From: Ferruginibacter albus
GTDB taxonomy: Bacteria; Bacteroidota; Bacteroidia; Chitinophagales; Chitinophagaceae
Length of the DNA stretch: 64,000 nucleotides
Direction of reading: 5' to 3'
Assembly (NCBI RefSeq): GCF_020042285.1
Contig: NZ_CP083388.1
Span: 2,320,001-2,384,000 of the forward strand
Shown in pieces: positions 7,835 through 16,997 of this stretch. A program made the position numbers and the translations under genes. How positions within the stretch are numbered: position 1 is the stretch's first letter; each line of letters opens with the position of its first letter. The notes under the pieces are model-generated. The model searched no databases and had not been told where the DNA came from. It worked only from the letters and a program-made list of their open reading frames with translations.

Positions 7835-10348
7835 ATGCAAGAACACTTGTTTATCGGTAAGTTCGGACACTTTTTTGTATTGCTTGCATTTACAGCTTCT
7901 CTCCTTTCTACCATTTCTTATTTTATTGCTTCACGCAAAAAAGATGTTCAAGAACAGAACGCATGGATAAAGTTTGCCAGAACTTATTTCTTTATTGAAA
8001 CGATAGCAGTGATCACTATTTTCATTTCTATCTTTATTATTTGCTACAATCATTATTTCGAATACCTATATGCCTGGAAGCATACTTCCAAAGAATTAGA
8101 AACAAGATATTTATTGGCCTGCATCTGGGAAGACCAATCCGGTAGTTTTTTATTATGGACGATATGGCATTGTATATTGGGCATAGTGATAATGATCCGG
8201 CGAAAAGAATGGGAAGCGCCTGTAATGACAGTAATTGGTTTGGCGCAAACATTTTTAGCGTTGATGATAATGGGTGTTTATTTTTTTGGAGTCAAGATAG
8301 GGAACAGCCCTTTTGCATTGACCAAAGAAGAGATACAGGCACCGATATTTTCATCGCCGGAATATTTATTGGCGATCACCAAAATGCACGAAGAGAATGG
8401 CATGGGCCTGAACGTGCTGTTGCGTAATTATTGGATGGTGATACATCCACCGGTATTATTCTTAGGATTCGCATCTACCATCATTCCATTTGCTTTTGCT
8501 TATGCAGGGATGCAAACAAAACGTTTTGCCGACTGGATAAAACCTGCATTGCCATTTGCCCTATTCAGCGCTTGTGTGCTAGGCGTTGGTATCATGATGG
8601 GCGGTAAATGGGCATATGAATCTTTATCATTTGGCGGCTATTGGGCATGGGACCCGGTAGAAAATGCCTCTTTGGTTCCCTGGTTAATTTTAATAGCGGG
8701 ATTACATACCATGGTTGTGCACAAAGCAACCGGGCATTCTTTAAGAGCAAGCTATTTGTTTGTCATTCTTACTTTTATTTTTATTCTTTATTCTACAACA
8801 CTTACCCGCACAGGAGTTTTAGGCGATACCTCAGTTCATGCTTTTACAGAAAAAGGAATTGCCATGAATGTTTTAATTAGTTCCTTTTTTATAGCATTTG
8901 CTGTCGGCTCACTCATTTTATTTGGTATCAACTATAAAAAAATACCAGCCATACATAAAGAAGAAAGCACTTCCTCCAGGGAATTCTGGATGTTTATCGG
9001 CTCACTGGTTTTATTCTTATCGTCTTTATTCATCAGTGCTAAAACATCATTGCCCGTTTTTAACTGGATGTTTGGCACCCATTGGGCACCACCCGAAGAC
9101 GTGGAGTTCTCTTATAACAAAGTAATAATACTGGTAGCTGTTATTATTGGAATATTAAGCGCCATTACACAATATTTTAAATACAAAAGCACGCCCTCCT
9201 CTTTCATAAGAAAAAAAATATTGATACCAACCATTGCTGCGTTGGTAATAACCATACTGCTTTATTTTATTTATCCGATCGATTACCATAAGCAAGGGTA
9301 TGGTTTTTTAGGCGCTATTTATTTTGCATTGTTTGCAACGATCTATTCTGTTATAGCAAACGCCAGCTACATATGGAGTGCATTAAACGGGAAATTAAAA
9401 AATGCCGGTGCCTCTATTGCACATGCAGGCTTTGCATTGATGCTGACAGGAATATTGATTTCATCCGGCAATAAAAAAGTGATCAGTGAAGATAAATTCA
9501 AGAACTTTTTTATACCGATGGGCATTGATCCGTTAACGAAGAAACAGGATAATGCGGCAGAAAATATAAACCTGATACGCCAGGTGCCTACCACAATGGG
9601 ACAATATACAGTGACGTATCGGGGAGATAGCGCAGGCAATGAAAAAGGGAAACGTTTTTATGATCTGCTATTTGAGCGTAAAGATTCTGTTACAGGAAAC
9701 CTTGCGGAATCATTTACCTTAAAACCTACTGTTTATTTAATGAAGGATAAAAACATGAGCAGTAATCCTGACATCAAATCCTATTTAACACACGATATTT
9801 TTACTTATATATCTTATACGCTTAATCCTGAAACAAACCAGGACACTGCACATTACACATTACATGATGTAAAAGAAGGAGATACTATTTTCTATTCTAA
9901 GGGGATCATGATCTTTAACGGCGTGACAAAAAATGCGGTTGATAATAAGTTCAAGCTTTCTCCTGCTAACGGAATTGTTGTACAGGCAAATTTAACCGTG
10001 ATAGGTAAAGACAGCATGAAATATATTGCAGAACCGGTAATACAGATCGATAATGAATCTGCTACCAGTTTTGAAGACACCCTGTATGCACAAAACCTGT
10101 ATGTAAAATTTGCAGGGGTTACTTCTGATAATAAAGTAAAAATTGCGGTTAAAGAATCTGAAAAAATAATCGACTTTGTAACCATTAAAGCATTTTACTT
10201 TCCTTATATAAAATTAGTCTGGTTAGGATTATTATTAATGGTAGCCGGCTTTATTGTAAGTATCCGCCAGCGGGCTAATCTTTCTACTCCTGTCGTAACA
10301 ATTGTTTTGATCGTTGTGTTGGCTACGCTCTTCTATATGTTTATGTAA
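7835..10348 (+). CDS. ccmF: CcmF/CcsA-type cytochrome c haem lyase
   Basis: A multi-pass inner-membrane haem lyase of 837 aa attaching haem to apocytochromes c. The tryptophan-rich WWD signature GGYWAWDPVENASLVPWL lies at about residues 266-284, between many hydrophobic helices. Conserved histidines flank it, for example in NYWMVIHPPVLF. A large periplasmic segment (about 560-780) precedes two last helices, typical of CcmF rather than short CcsA. I use the ATG at 7835 because the sequence MQEHLFIGKFGHFF matches a normal N-terminus; the frame opens earlier at 7802 without a plausible signal. It follows ccmE, so the pair forms a System I module; other ccm genes are not in the window. Confidence 0.9.
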   Translation: MQEHLFIGKFGHFFVLLAFTASLLSTISYFIASRKKDVQEQNAWIKFARTYFFIETIAVITIFISIFIICYNHYFEYLYAWKHTSKELETRYLLACIWEDQSGSFLLWTIWHCILGIVIMIRRKEWEAPVMTVIGLAQTFLALMIMGVYFFGVKIGNSPFALTKEEIQAPIFSSPEYLLAITKMHEENGMGLNVLLRNYWMVIHPPVLFLGFASTIIPFAFAYAGMQTKRFADWIKPALPFALFSACVLGVGIMMGGKWAYESLSFGGYWAWDPVENASLVPWLILIAGLHTMVVHKATGHSLRASYLFVILTFIFILYSTTLTRTGVLGDTSVHAFTEKGIAMNVLISSFFIAFAVGSLILFGINYKKIPAIHKEESTSSREFWMFIGSLVLFLSSLFISAKTSLPVFNWMFGTHWAPPEDVEFSYNKVIILVAVIIGILSAITQYFKYKSTPSSFIRKKILIPTIAALVITILLYFIYPIDYHKQGYGFLGAIYFALFATIYSVIANASYIWSALNGKLKNAGASIAHAGFALMLTGILISSGNKKVISEDKFKNFFIPMGIDPLTKKQDNAAENINLIRQVPTTMGQYTVTYRGDSAGNEKGKRFYDLLFERKDSVTGNLAESFTLKPTVYLMKDKNMSSNPDIKSYLTHDIFTYISYTLNPETNQDTAHYTLHDVKEGDTIFYSKGIMIFNGVTKNAVDNKFKLSPANGIVVQANLTVIGKDSMKYIAEPVIQIDNESATSFEDTLYAQNLYVKFAGVTSDNKVKIAVKESEKIIDFVTIKAFYFPYIKLVWLGLLLMVAGFIVSIRQRANLSTPVVTIVLIVVLATLFYMFM

Positions 10349-10373
10349 GCCTGCTAAGTTGATCCTGATTAAT

Positions 10374-10381
10374 TAAATTTG
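10374..10381 (+). promoter_or_regulatory. -7 element (TAAATTTG) directly before ypdA
   Basis: TAAATTTG ends 3 nt before the ATG at 10385, leaving almost no room for a 5' leader. This suggests that ypdA can be transcribed independently of ccmF, possibly as a leaderless mRNA. Confidence 0.5.
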
Positions 10382-10384
10382 CTT

Positions 10385-11359
10385 ATGGCAAACAAACAGG
10401 CATTGGATATTTTAATTATCGGCGGTGGACCAATAGGTATGGCTTGTGCGCTGGAAGCAAAGAAAAAAGAGCTCTCTTATGTTATTATTGAAAAAGGCTG
10501 CCTGGTCAATTCTTTATACAATTACCCTGTTAACATGACCTTCTTTTCTACTTCCGAAAGATTAGAGATAGGAGGTGTGCCTTTTGTGAGCAATAACTCC
10601 AAACCAACACGCAACGAGGCTTTGGAATATTATCGCAGGGTTGCTATTGCAGCAGATCTTACTATTCATCTTTTTGAAAAAGTAGAAAAGATAAGTAAAG
10701 AACATGATGTTTTTGAGGTAACCACTTCCTTAAAAAAATATTTAGCAAAGAATATTATTATAGCCACCGGTTTTTATGATATACCTTTTTTATTAAACGT
10801 GCCGGGAGAAAATTTACCAAAAGTTACTCACTATTATAAAGACCCTCACTTTTATGCGTTTCAAAAAGTGTTGGTAATCGGCGCCAACAACTCTGCTGTG
10901 GATGCAGCATTGGAAACATGGCGTAAAGGCGCTGAAGTAACGATGGTTATTCGTAATGAAGAAATTGGTAAACGGGTAAAATACTGGGTGCGCCCTGATA
11001 TTATAAACCGTATCCAGGAAGGATCCATTAAAGCACATTTCAATTCTACGGTAACGGCTATACGAGAAAAAGAAGTGGATATACAAACACCCGATGGAAT
11101 TATTACTATTGAAAACGATTGGGTGATTGCAACTACAGGTTACCAGCCTAATCTTAGTTTTTTGGAACGCATCGGCATTGAGTTATCAAACGATCAGGTT
11201 CGCAAACCTGTTTACAGCAACGATACTCACGAAACCAATGTTAAAGGAATTTATTTAGCAGGTGTTATTTGCGGGGGTATGGATACACACTCTTTGTTCA
11301 TCGAGAATTCGAGGGAACATGCAACGAAGATCTTAGAACATATCAGTAAACAGGAATAA
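10385..11359 (+). CDS. ypdA: YpdA-type bacillithiol disulfide reductase
   Basis: A FAD- and NADPH-binding flavoprotein of 324 aa. The Rossmann motif IIGGGPIGMACALEA is at the N-terminus, the second nucleotide-binding site is VLVIGANNSAVDAALE, and ATTGYQPN precedes the C-terminal part. The N-terminal NYPVNMTFFSTSERLEIGG is characteristic of YpdA, the putative bacillithiol disulfide reductase. There is no thioredoxin-reductase CxxC pair in the middle, as expected for this family. The ATG at 10385 is used; a TTG 6 nt upstream falls in the promoter element. It follows the haem lyase gene by 36 bp. The presence implies bacillithiol as the low-molecular-weight thiol (inference). Confidence 0.85.
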   Translation: MANKQALDILIIGGGPIGMACALEAKKKELSYVIIEKGCLVNSLYNYPVNMTFFSTSERLEIGGVPFVSNNSKPTRNEALEYYRRVAIAADLTIHLFEKVEKISKEHDVFEVTTSLKKYLAKNIIIATGFYDIPFLLNVPGENLPKVTHYYKDPHFYAFQKVLVIGANNSAVDAALETWRKGAEVTMVIRNEEIGKRVKYWVRPDIINRIQEGSIKAHFNSTVTAIREKEVDIQTPDGIITIENDWVIATTGYQPNLSFLERIGIELSNDQVRKPVYSNDTHETNVKGIYLAGVICGGMDTHSLFIENSREHATKILEHISKQE

Positions 11360-11467
11360 CTAAAATTCCTGAACAACAAAAGTTATTGGCTGCCCGCGGA
11401 ATAACTTTACTAAAAAGAAAGATAACAGCAAGCTGGTAAATAAGATTTTTATTCTCACACATTAAAA

Positions 11468-13375
11468 TTAATAACCGGGATTTTGTTTCAAAGAAGGATT
11501 AGCGATTAATGTAGCGATATAATAGGGCAGTAATTCATTTTTATTTGAAGTAAAGCCAGCAGCAAAACTATTTAGTAAGGTTGAAAAATCTCCAGTATTG
11601 ATCCAGTTTACTCTGGATGTATTTGCTGGAGCTGTTGCAGGTGATGGCTGATAAAATGAAGTTGACCATAAGGTAGAATCATCAGCAGTGCTTGATTTAT
11701 TATAGTACAAAGAAGCAGGTAAATTATCATAAGGTATTTGAAAGCTTTGCATAGCAGTTATTGCAGATCGAGTAGCTTCAATTTTCTGCCCTAACAAATT
11801 CCAACGTATCAAATCATATTTACGAATTCCCTCAGCTCCTAATTCCCACGATCGTTCATTTACAATTGCATTAAAAAAACCGTCCTTGTCTGTAGGAGTA
11901 ATTCCTATCGCCGCAGAATCTGCGCCAAAGCCTCTTTTGCGCACTTCTTCAAAAGCTTTAATTGCTTTGGTTGACGGAGCCCCATTGATTTCATTATCTG
12001 CTTCAGCGTACATTAGTAGTACATCCGAAAAACGGATGAGCGGCCAATTCAATCCAAAATATTGAGCTACGTCTGTTGGAGCTATCACAGGATTGCTTAT
12101 CCAATCTCTTCTGAATTTTCCATCACGCATATTTACAAGCTTTGTCCCTGTTTTATATCCATTAATGTCCACATCATATGGAGCGCAGGTAATATCTCTC
12201 CGCTTATCAAACGCATTAAATGAATAAAAATAAGTAGGCATTATTAAAACAAAAGCATCACCATACGTATTTACTTTGGGTCCATTAGTATACCCAAACT
12301 TACTGCTATACATTCCGTAAAATAGAGAATCACTCATTCCTACCTGAAAAATAATTTCGCCAAAACCATCATCTACCTTATGCCCACAAATAGTATTCTT
12401 CCATACATCTATATAAGATGGATTCAAAGTATGTTCTGTTCTTTTATTCATTAGGTCTTCGCACTCTTGCTTTGCAATTTGATAAAACGGTAAATAATTC
12501 ACAGGGCGTCGCATTACAGAATCACTTCGCAAAGAATAACCACCCGCAAACAATGCAATTTTTGCACGCAATGCTTTTGCTGCTCCCAATGTAATTCGCT
12601 CGTCAACCGGATCACCTAAAGCTGTTACCTGAGACCGCCATGGCAATAAAGTTTCTGCCAATGCCAAATCATTTAATAAGTGACTATATATTGTATCTCT
12701 ATTTGTATTTTGATTGTACACGTCCAAATTATTATGATAATATTGAACAGACGTTTCCGGCACATCTCCCCAATTACGGATCAATTCAAATAATAGCTGC
12801 GCTTTTAAGGTCAATGCTTCTCCATACATTCTTTTTAATTCTGCCTTTTCTGCATTAGCTCCATTTTGATAAATTAACATACGAGGAATAATAGTTATAC
12901 ACAGATTTGCATTTACGATTCCTTTATATAATTGCGAAAATGGTCTTTGCAATTCGTAATTAGAATCACTAACAGTATAACGCGAAATACTACGCCTATC
13001 GTTATCATCAACATTTGATAAAGCCATTATAGTTTCATCTGTACTTTGTGTATAGTAAATGCTTAATCGTATTCCATATCCCTCATCTCCTTTTAATGCC
13101 GTGTAGGCATTGTCTAAATATGGTCGAACATCGGCAATAGCATTTAATGTGTTAATACCAATATTATAACATACTGCATTTTGTGTAATTTTCACTTTGT
13201 TCAATGAATCTCCTAAAATAAAAACATCAGAAGCTGAATCAGGTACTTTACCACAACTCCAATTTGCCGGATTTGCCCACGAGGCAGTATCTGTTACTCC
13301 TATCCATATGCAGGTTTGAGAAAAAGAAACGACAGGTATTACAAAAATGTAAAACAACAAAAGCTTTTTAATCAT
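11468..13375 (-). CDS. SusD/RagB-family protein with atypical N-terminus
   Basis: A 635-aa SusD-like protein. The core is typical: YGEALTLKAQLLFELIRNWGDVP (TPR-like helices), LPFYQIAKQECEDL, a long loop region, then RFSDVLLMYAEADNE and WELGAEGIRKYDLIRWNLLG. Unusually the signal peptide (residues 1-20, ending SFSQ) has no lipobox, so it is not a standard surface lipoprotein. Between residues about 21 and 75 lies an inserted W-IG...ANWSCGKVPDSASD segment like that found in large secreted repeat proteins. No susC is adjacent. A terminator separates it from the upstream anti-sigma gene. Ligand unknown; a stand-alone surface or periplasmic glycan-binding role is inference. Confidence 0.85.
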   Translation of the reverse strand: MIKKLLLFYIFVIPVVSFSQTCIWIGVTDTASWANPANWSCGKVPDSASDVFILGDSLNKVKITQNAVCYNIGINTLNAIADVRPYLDNAYTALKGDEGYGIRLSIYYTQSTDETIMALSNVDDNDRRSISRYTVSDSNYELQRPFSQLYKGIVNANLCITIIPRMLIYQNGANAEKAELKRMYGEALTLKAQLLFELIRNWGDVPETSVQYYHNNLDVYNQNTNRDTIYSHLLNDLALAETLLPWRSQVTALGDPVDERITLGAAKALRAKIALFAGGYSLRSDSVMRRPVNYLPFYQIAKQECEDLMNKRTEHTLNPSYIDVWKNTICGHKVDDGFGEIIFQVGMSDSLFYGMYSSKFGYTNGPKVNTYGDAFVLIMPTYFYSFNAFDKRRDITCAPYDVDINGYKTGTKLVNMRDGKFRRDWISNPVIAPTDVAQYFGLNWPLIRFSDVLLMYAEADNEINGAPSTKAIKAFEEVRKRGFGADSAAIGITPTDKDGFFNAIVNERSWELGAEGIRKYDLIRWNLLGQKIEATRSAITAMQSFQIPYDNLPASLYYNKSSTADDSTLWSTSFYQPSPATAPANTSRVNWINTGDFSTLLNSFAAGFTSNKNELLPYYIATLIANPSLKQNPGY

Positions 13376-13424
13376 GGAAAGGGTTTTGTTTTAGAACAAC
13401 GAATATATTACTAAAAACAAAGCT

Positions 13425-13456
13425 GATGTTTATTCCCATCAGCTTTATAAAAAAAT
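13425..13456 (-). terminator. Terminator after the anti-sigma gene
   Basis: AAAGCTGATG (13429-13438) pairs perfectly with CATCAGCTTT (13447-13456) across an 8-nt loop. On the minus strand a T-rich run (TTTGTTTTTAG) follows. It ends the sigma/anti-sigma operon before the SusD gene. Confidence 0.8.
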
Positions 13457-13477
13457 AATAGTAAGCATCCTACACGT

Positions 13478-15193
13478 CTATTTTTTCTTTCGTCTCCACA
13501 ATTCATATTTCACAAAAGCGATCAACGTATTGCTTTTCTTTTCAGCCGGGGCTATTGCAAACGGATCGATAAATTTCACATAAGGAGGCAATGCCTGTGC
13601 AAACCTGGCTCCGATATAAAACCGCTTCCATTTATACTCTGCCTCTACATGCCATTGAATAAAATCGGTAAAGTAGACAGCGTTCTGTTGATTTTTATCT
13701 CGTATGATAGTAAAGCTGATCAAGGAATCGGGCATTCCATATGGTTTTTTAAGAACGGTCTGCTGCGTAATGGCGGAAGAGAAGGCATTATACGTAACAC
13801 CTGCTCCTACCAATAAATTTTTAACGGGCATATAATCAGCCGATAAATGAAATTGATTGTAGTAGGCTTCCCGAAGTACATAAGTAGTTGCCACCACATT
13901 ATAAGGCTGATTTATAAGCTGAGAACGATACATGAATTCATTTATCAATTGCGGCGCTGCATACTTAAATTCAAATTGAACGAACCAATTCTTAACAGGG
14001 TAATAACGCACAAAGCCTGATGGAATATAATCTACTGCCGACACAGTGCTTTTATTATCCGGGTAAGTGCAATTACAATACAAACCTATACCTTGTTGTA
14101 ACCCAAGCCCCGCTGTCCACAAAGGATATTTAAGTTGATTGCTGTCTTTCTTTTTTGTTTTATCTGCAAAATTCAGATTGATCATTTTATTTGCAGCCGT
14201 ATTTATTACAACAATACTATCTTCTGGCAACAAGGTTCTTGACAGGATCAAAGAAGGTGTATCATTTATATTAAATAGATCGGTATTATCAGCTAACCCT
14301 TCCTCATCAATACCTATATTAGTTTTTGCTGTTGTTTTACTTTTTATTTTTTTCCTGTAAGAAAGTGGATCTCTTTTTTGGAAGCCAGTCAATTGCTCAT
14401 CATCGGATGTGCTTACGTTAGCCCCGCTAATAATTTCATCGGTCTCTCCATTACTTACGCTGGAATTTATTTTACCTTTTTTATTGCCTTTACGTATGCT
14501 GCTTTTTTGCACGTCCGCTGTTACATCATTATCCCGGATATTATCTATTCCATCAACACTTCCAGGATCCATTTTAGAACCTGCACGTCCCTTTTGCGCT
14601 TTCCCTGTCACGATCTTACTTTGTGTTGTACCTGACAAATTCTTTCTTTCCTCATCAGTGATAACACCTGAAACGTTTATGCTATTAATCTTTGAACTGT
14701 TTCTTCCCTTTACCGGGCTGATGCTGCTGTTTTGTTTATCCGCAGTTGAAATTTCATTTTTAATGATAGCAGCCTTATCCCCATGCTGAGACAGTACGGC
14801 TGAGCTGCTATCATTGTTTTCAGGATTGCTGTTCCCGTTAGTTTTAGTTTTGGCAGCATAATCAAGAACAGGGTTTGGTACGTTATTTTTTTCTGCTGAG
14901 CTATTATTTTTTTTGTTAGATGATCCAATAGTTTTTGTAGTATTAAAATCGATAGAATTATTATTTTTTTTAGATAAGAAAAGAAAAGTAGTTCCTCCCA
15001 ATGTTAATAAACAGAATAAGGTACCTAACAGCCAGCCGTTAAGCCCTCTGAACAATTTAAAAAAGCCGGCGCCTTTGTCGTCTTCCTCGTCCAACAATTT
15101 TTTCATTCTTTGCCACGCAAGATTTTTATCAGGTAAAGAAATATTCTTTGCCTGCTCTGCAACCTGCTGCTCATGCTTGTTTAGTTCCTTCAT
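13478..15193 (-). CDS. Predicted dual-membrane-spanning anti-sigma factor
   Basis: A 571-aa protein coupled to an ECF sigma gene. Residues 1-49 are a short cytoplasmic helical region (KHEQQVAEQAKNISLPDKN) that could bind sigma. About 50-74 is one inner-membrane helix. About 75-350 is a low-complexity Asn/Ser/Lys-rich linker. About 356-571 shows alternating amphipathic strands with aromatic girdles and ends in YELWRRKKK, resembling a small outer-membrane beta barrel. A single chain would thus touch cytoplasm, both membranes and cell surface, as described for Dma anti-sigma factors of Bacteroides. Its ATG overlaps the sigma stop in ATGA, so translation is coupled. The barrel is my prediction from pattern only. 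Confidence 0.7.
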   Translation of the reverse strand: MKELNKHEQQVAEQAKNISLPDKNLAWQRMKKLLDEEDDKGAGFFKLFRGLNGWLLGTLFCLLTLGGTTFLFLSKKNNNSIDFNTTKTIGSSNKKNNSSAEKNNVPNPVLDYAAKTKTNGNSNPENNDSSSAVLSQHGDKAAIIKNEISTADKQNSSISPVKGRNSSKINSINVSGVITDEERKNLSGTTQSKIVTGKAQKGRAGSKMDPGSVDGIDNIRDNDVTADVQKSSIRKGNKKGKINSSVSNGETDEIISGANVSTSDDEQLTGFQKRDPLSYRKKIKSKTTAKTNIGIDEEGLADNTDLFNINDTPSLILSRTLLPEDSIVVINTAANKMINLNFADKTKKKDSNQLKYPLWTAGLGLQQGIGLYCNCTYPDNKSTVSAVDYIPSGFVRYYPVKNWFVQFEFKYAAPQLINEFMYRSQLINQPYNVVATTYVLREAYYNQFHLSADYMPVKNLLVGAGVTYNAFSSAITQQTVLKKPYGMPDSLISFTIIRDKNQQNAVYFTDFIQWHVEAEYKWKRFYIGARFAQALPPYVKFIDPFAIAPAEKKSNTLIAFVKYELWRRKKK

Positions 15194-15735
15194 TGCTTTG
15201 AATTTTGAAGTAACAAATTTTTTAACCGCCTACGCCCTTCGTTCAGGTGCCATTTGCTGGTGCCTTCGCTTATACCTAATAATTGAGCTATTTCTTTATG
15301 TCCATATCCGTCAATAATAAATAAATTGAAAACTGCTTGTGTTGCTTCCGGCAAGTCCCTTATCAAGCCCAATATCTCCTGTTCATTTAGCTTGTTATCT
15401 ATTTCAGGACTTATATATACTTCTTCTGCTTCCTCTACCTCGTTGTTTACCGGAGTTTTTTGTTTTGTTTTTATATGAGAGAGACAACAGTTCATCACTA
15501 TTTTATATATCCAGGTGTATAATGAACCCTTTGAAGAATCGAACTGGTGAATATTTTTAAATACCCTTAAAAACCCATCATGCAATACATGCTCAGCATC
15601 TGTTTCAGATTTTGTGTAGCGCATGCATAGGTTCATCATGGAATCATAGAAGTACAGGTACAATTGTTCCTGTGCTTTACGGTCATGCTCTTTACAACCG
15701 CTGATCATGTAATCGATATGTATGTCTGTAACCAA
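15190..15735 (-). CDS. ECF-type RNA polymerase sigma factor
   Basis: A group 4 sigma-70 factor of 181 aa. Region 2 spans about residues 20-90 (AQEQLYLYFYDSMMNLCMRY, FDSSKGSLYTWIYKIVMN). Region 4 spans about 120-175 (LPEATQAVFNLFIIDGYGHK, then EIAQLLGISEGTSKWHLNEG as the helix-turn-helix). The frame starts with TTG at 15735; an ATG at 15708 would begin directly at MISGCKEHD, shorter than usual, so I keep TTG with reservation. The stop overlaps the anti-sigma start. The target regulon is not visible; the upstream intergenic region ends at the DNRLRE lipoprotein terminator. Confidence 0.9.
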   Translation of the reverse strand: MVTDIHIDYMISGCKEHDRKAQEQLYLYFYDSMMNLCMRYTKSETDAEHVLHDGFLRVFKNIHQFDSSKGSLYTWIYKIVMNCCLSHIKTKQKTPVNNEVEEAEEVYISPEIDNKLNEQEILGLIRDLPEATQAVFNLFIIDGYGHKEIAQLLGISEGTSKWHLNEGRRRLKNLLLQNSKQ

Positions 15736-15815
15736 TTATTGCTATTGTATTATCTCCAATTTATTTCTTCTTTTTAGCTACCACACTCTTTTATCTGCTT
15801 TCTCACTAGTTAATC

Positions 15816-15850
15816 AAAAGCCTCCGCTGTTTGAATTGGCGGAGGTTTTG
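15816..15850 (-). terminator. Probable terminator of the DNRLRE lipoprotein gene
   Basis: CCTCCGC (15821-15827) pairs with GCGGAGG (15839-15845). On the minus strand a short T tract (CTTTTG) follows. The short tract makes it a moderate candidate. Two copies of TTCTATAGGG lie between it and the gene. Confidence 0.5.
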
Positions 15851-15915
15851 AAGTTAAGTACGATTTAAAATTGTTCTCTCTTCTATAGGGACTCTGTTCT
15901 ATAGGGCAAAATATT

Positions 15916-16857
15916 TTATTGATATCTTATAGTTAGTTTTGGACGTCTAGATGCATCACTAAATGTATTTCCTGCAAATGCCCGCTGATTATAATAATGA
16001 TCGTACACCAATCCTAAGCAAAATCCATAATTATTAGTGGCATTCATATCCTTTACAAGCGTTGTTACATCTACATCTATAGTGGTAGTACCTGTAGTGT
16101 ATTGAGGTATGATCGCCTGGTCTGTTGCAGTACTGGCAGGTGCATTATTATAAGTTATTGTATATACTGACCAGTCTGATGTTATACGTTGTACAAATAA
16201 TGAATTATCGGTTCCCGCTTGCGGATCGGTTGTTGCGCCATTTGTTAAAGCTGTAAATTCTGATTGTGTAAGAGAAGAAAGCTCAAGCTGAGCGCTTAAT
16301 ATGGTAGCATTAGCCGGAATTTGACTCCAGTCAAACTTTAAGTATGTTTTACCATGAGTAGGCACACTATTTACCGTCCATGCTGACATATAAAGATAAG
16401 ATCCTTTGCCAGCCGAATCAGCTGATATAGTTTGATCCGGCAAAAAGCTATAAGTACCTCCAAATCCTAACGGAGCAATCGGCAGCGATAGCGTTTGAAT
16501 GCCCGCCGATACTACAGCAACAGAAATCGTATCTACTGCTATATCTCCATTACCATTGGTTGCCTGGAATTGAAAAACATACGAACCTTGAATTAATCCG
16601 CTGATCAATGATGAGGCAGCTGTATTGCTGGCAATCGTAGCATTGCTTGGACCGGAGATCAGGCTCCATAGATAATGCATATTGGCTGTTTGACCGCTGA
16701 TCACGGTTCCGGTAAGAGTGATCGTGTCTTTTGGTAATTGAACAATGGCAGTTGAACCTGCATCTACTACAAAAGGAGCCGGGTTGTCTTTCTTACAGCT
16801 TGTAAGAACCCCGGTAGTTATAAGCAAAATAATAGCTGATAAACGAATAAGTTTCAT
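15916..16857 (-). CDS. DNRLRE-domain surface lipoprotein with PKD-like domain
   Basis: A 313-aa lipoprotein: the signal peptide ends in a lipobox (LTSC, Cys about 21). Residues about 30-115 resemble a PKD/Ig-like domain (LTGTVISGQTANMHYLWSLI, SNGNGDIAVDTISV-like strands). About 125-313 resembles a DNRLRE carbohydrate-binding-type beta-sandwich (GKTYLKFDW, ATILSAQLELSSL, PKLTIRYQ). Such modules occur in secreted glycan-binding or adhesive proteins. There is no catalytic domain. It is transcribed alone, followed by a terminator and then by the sigma gene; a regulatory link to the sigma pair is possible but not shown. Ligand unknown. Confidence 0.75.
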   Translation of the reverse strand: MKLIRLSAIILLITTGVLTSCKKDNPAPFVVDAGSTAIVQLPKDTITLTGTVISGQTANMHYLWSLISGPSNATIASNTAASSLISGLIQGSYVFQFQATNGNGDIAVDTISVAVVSAGIQTLSLPIAPLGFGGTYSFLPDQTISADSAGKGSYLYMSAWTVNSVPTHGKTYLKFDWSQIPANATILSAQLELSSLTQSEFTALTNGATTDPQAGTDNSLFVQRITSDWSVYTITYNNAPASTATDQAIIPQYTTGTTTIDVDVTTLVKDMNATNNYGFCLGLVYDHYYNQRAFAGNTFSDASRRPKLTIRYQ

Positions 16858-16943
16858 AATTATAATTTTAATTGTTTCACGGGTTGTATTATAAGATATC
16901 TCTTTTTTTGACGAAAGGTTGGGTCGTAAGAAAAATATTTATA

Positions 16944-16977
16944 AAAAAACCTCGTAAAAAGTATTACGAGGTTATAA
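16944..16977 (-). terminator. Terminator of the parE-parC operon
   Basis: AACCTCGTAA (16948-16957) pairs perfectly with TTACGAGGTT (16964-16973) over a 6-nt loop. On the minus strand seven T residues follow. It lies 25 bp after the parC stop codon. Confidence 0.9.
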
Positions 16978-16997
16978 AATTTATTGTTGCGATAGAG

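Noticed and set aside
142..13375. A SusCD polysaccharide utilisation locus formed by the TonB receptor and the SusD protein
   Set aside because: They are 8 kb apart with unrelated genes and the opposite-strand ccm genes between them, the receptor is Oar-like, and no glycoside hydrolase is present.
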